Source: an uncultured Flavobacteriaceae bacterium
Lineage (GTDB): Bacteria; Bacteroidota; Bacteroidia; Flavobacteriales; Flavobacteriaceae
Reading direction: 5' to 3'
DNA: 5,509 nucleotides
NCBI GenBank assembly: GCA_947311745.1
Contig: CAMZLT010000124.1
Location: forward strand, 1 to 5,509
This document shows, one piece after another, positions 5,258 to 5,509 of this stretch; positions within the stretch are counted from its first letter, which is position 1, and each line of letters opens with the position of its first letter. The notes under the pieces are model-generated. The model made no database searches. It was given only the letters and a program-made list of their open reading frames with translations, and had not been told where the DNA came from. The translations under genes and the position numbers were made by a program.

Positions 5258-5509
5258 CTATTTATTTTTTATTTTATCTAATAACTCTTTTTTTAATTTT
5301 TTATCACTTCCAAATAACCAATTTAATACATTCTTATTCCAAATATCGTTATATTGTTTTTCGGTAATAATTTTTTCCTCTAAAGCTAAGTCTAAAATTT
5401 TTCCAGGGTATGAAGATTGTGCTTCGGATTCCATTTCACCTAATGGGTATGGATCATCTAATCCCATAATAATTTGATCAACACCTTGTCGCTTTAATAA
5501 TAATTCTAA
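5258..5509 (-). CDS. 2-amino-3-carboxymuconate-6-semialdehyde decarboxylase-like amidohydrolase, C-terminal part
   Basis: Only the last 83 residues are inside the window; the frame stays open to the right edge and the true start lies beyond it. The Met at 5467 is internal, because the preceding codons (KRQGVDQII) continue the family's conserved strand. The segment MGLDDPYPLGE (visible residues 15-25) corresponds to the G-S/T-DYPFPLGE motif of ACMSD, in which the first Asp is a metal/active-site residue and is retained here; LELLLKRQGVDQII before it and PGKILDL after it also fit. The Zn-dependent enzyme decarboxylates ACMS to 2-aminomuconate semialdehyde, diverting it from quinolinate and NAD synthesis. 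The TAG stop abuts the ATG of the RidA gene. The ending KKLKKELLDKIKNK is a Lys-rich tail. ACMSD (nbaD) is my preferred call; a related amidohydrolase of the same superfamily is the alternative. Confidence 0.85.
   Translation of the reverse strand, partial: LELLLKRQGVDQIIMGLDDPYPLGEMESEAQSSYPGKILDLALEEKIITEKQYNDIWNKNVLNWLFGSDKKLKKELLDKIKNK

Noticed and set aside
5258..5467. A separate 69-residue small protein starting at the Met at 5467
   Set aside because: The frame continues upstream to the window edge with conserved family sequence, so this Met is internal to the decarboxylase.
1..5509. CRISPR array, tRNA, insertion sequence or toxin-antitoxin pair
   Set aside because: Apart from the three 16-bp copies at 3876-3931 there are no regularly spaced repeats. 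I saw no tRNA cloverleaf, transposase or terminal inverted repeats, and no pair of small overlapping genes.

Overview
The window is AT-rich (roughly 70% A+T by eye) and looks like a chromosomal segment of a marine-type Flavobacteriia (phylum Bacteroidota; a Polaribacter/Tenacibaculum-like organism would fit, but the genus is not resolved). The reasons are Bacteroidota-type promoter elements (TAnnTTTG -7 boxes), no clear Shine-Dalgarno sequences, relaxed lipoboxes ending in S-C, and protein variants familiar from that group. All gene names rest on reading the sequence and remembering protein families. No search was run.

Layout. Positions 1-254 have no convincing gene but carry a good minus-strand promoter firing off the left edge. 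Two minus-strand genes 12 bp apart, probably one operon, follow: an FtsX/LolC-E type ABC permease (2561-1314, TTG start) and an uncharacterised 348-aa lipoprotein whose C-terminal part resembles an alpha-toroid (1301-255). Only 7 bp from the permease start, on the plus strand, begins a lipoprotein of the NamZ/DUF1343 family (2569-3828), an exo-acting N-acetylmuramidase. A 115-bp convergent gap with 16-bp repeats (3829-3943) separates it from a minus-strand 179-aa protein that looks like a V4R-type ligand-binding domain (4483-3944). Then come a strong terminator, the 52-residue ribosomal protein L34 gene rpmH (4743-4585) with its own promoter, a RidA-family protein matching 2-aminomuconate deaminase (5257-4847), and the C-terminal end of an ACMSD-type decarboxylase (5509-5258) cut by the right edge.

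How the genes work together. The right-hand pair belongs to tryptophan degradation through kynurenine and 3-hydroxyanthranilate: the decarboxylase makes 2-aminomuconate semialdehyde, a dehydrogenase expected outside the window would oxidise it, and the RidA protein removes ammonia from 2-aminomuconate. The two genes abut with no gap, so translation is probably coupled. The left half is a cell-envelope cluster: a peptidoglycan-sugar hydrolase, a lipoprotein or substrate permease and a lipoprotein of unknown role, with divergent starts so close that each promoter must lie inside the other gene.

I found no insertion sequence, CRISPR array, tRNA or phage gene, and no clear evidence of a wholly new system. 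The least-explained items are the toroid-like lipoprotein linked to the permease, the cysteine-bearing V4R-like protein, and the repeat cluster.
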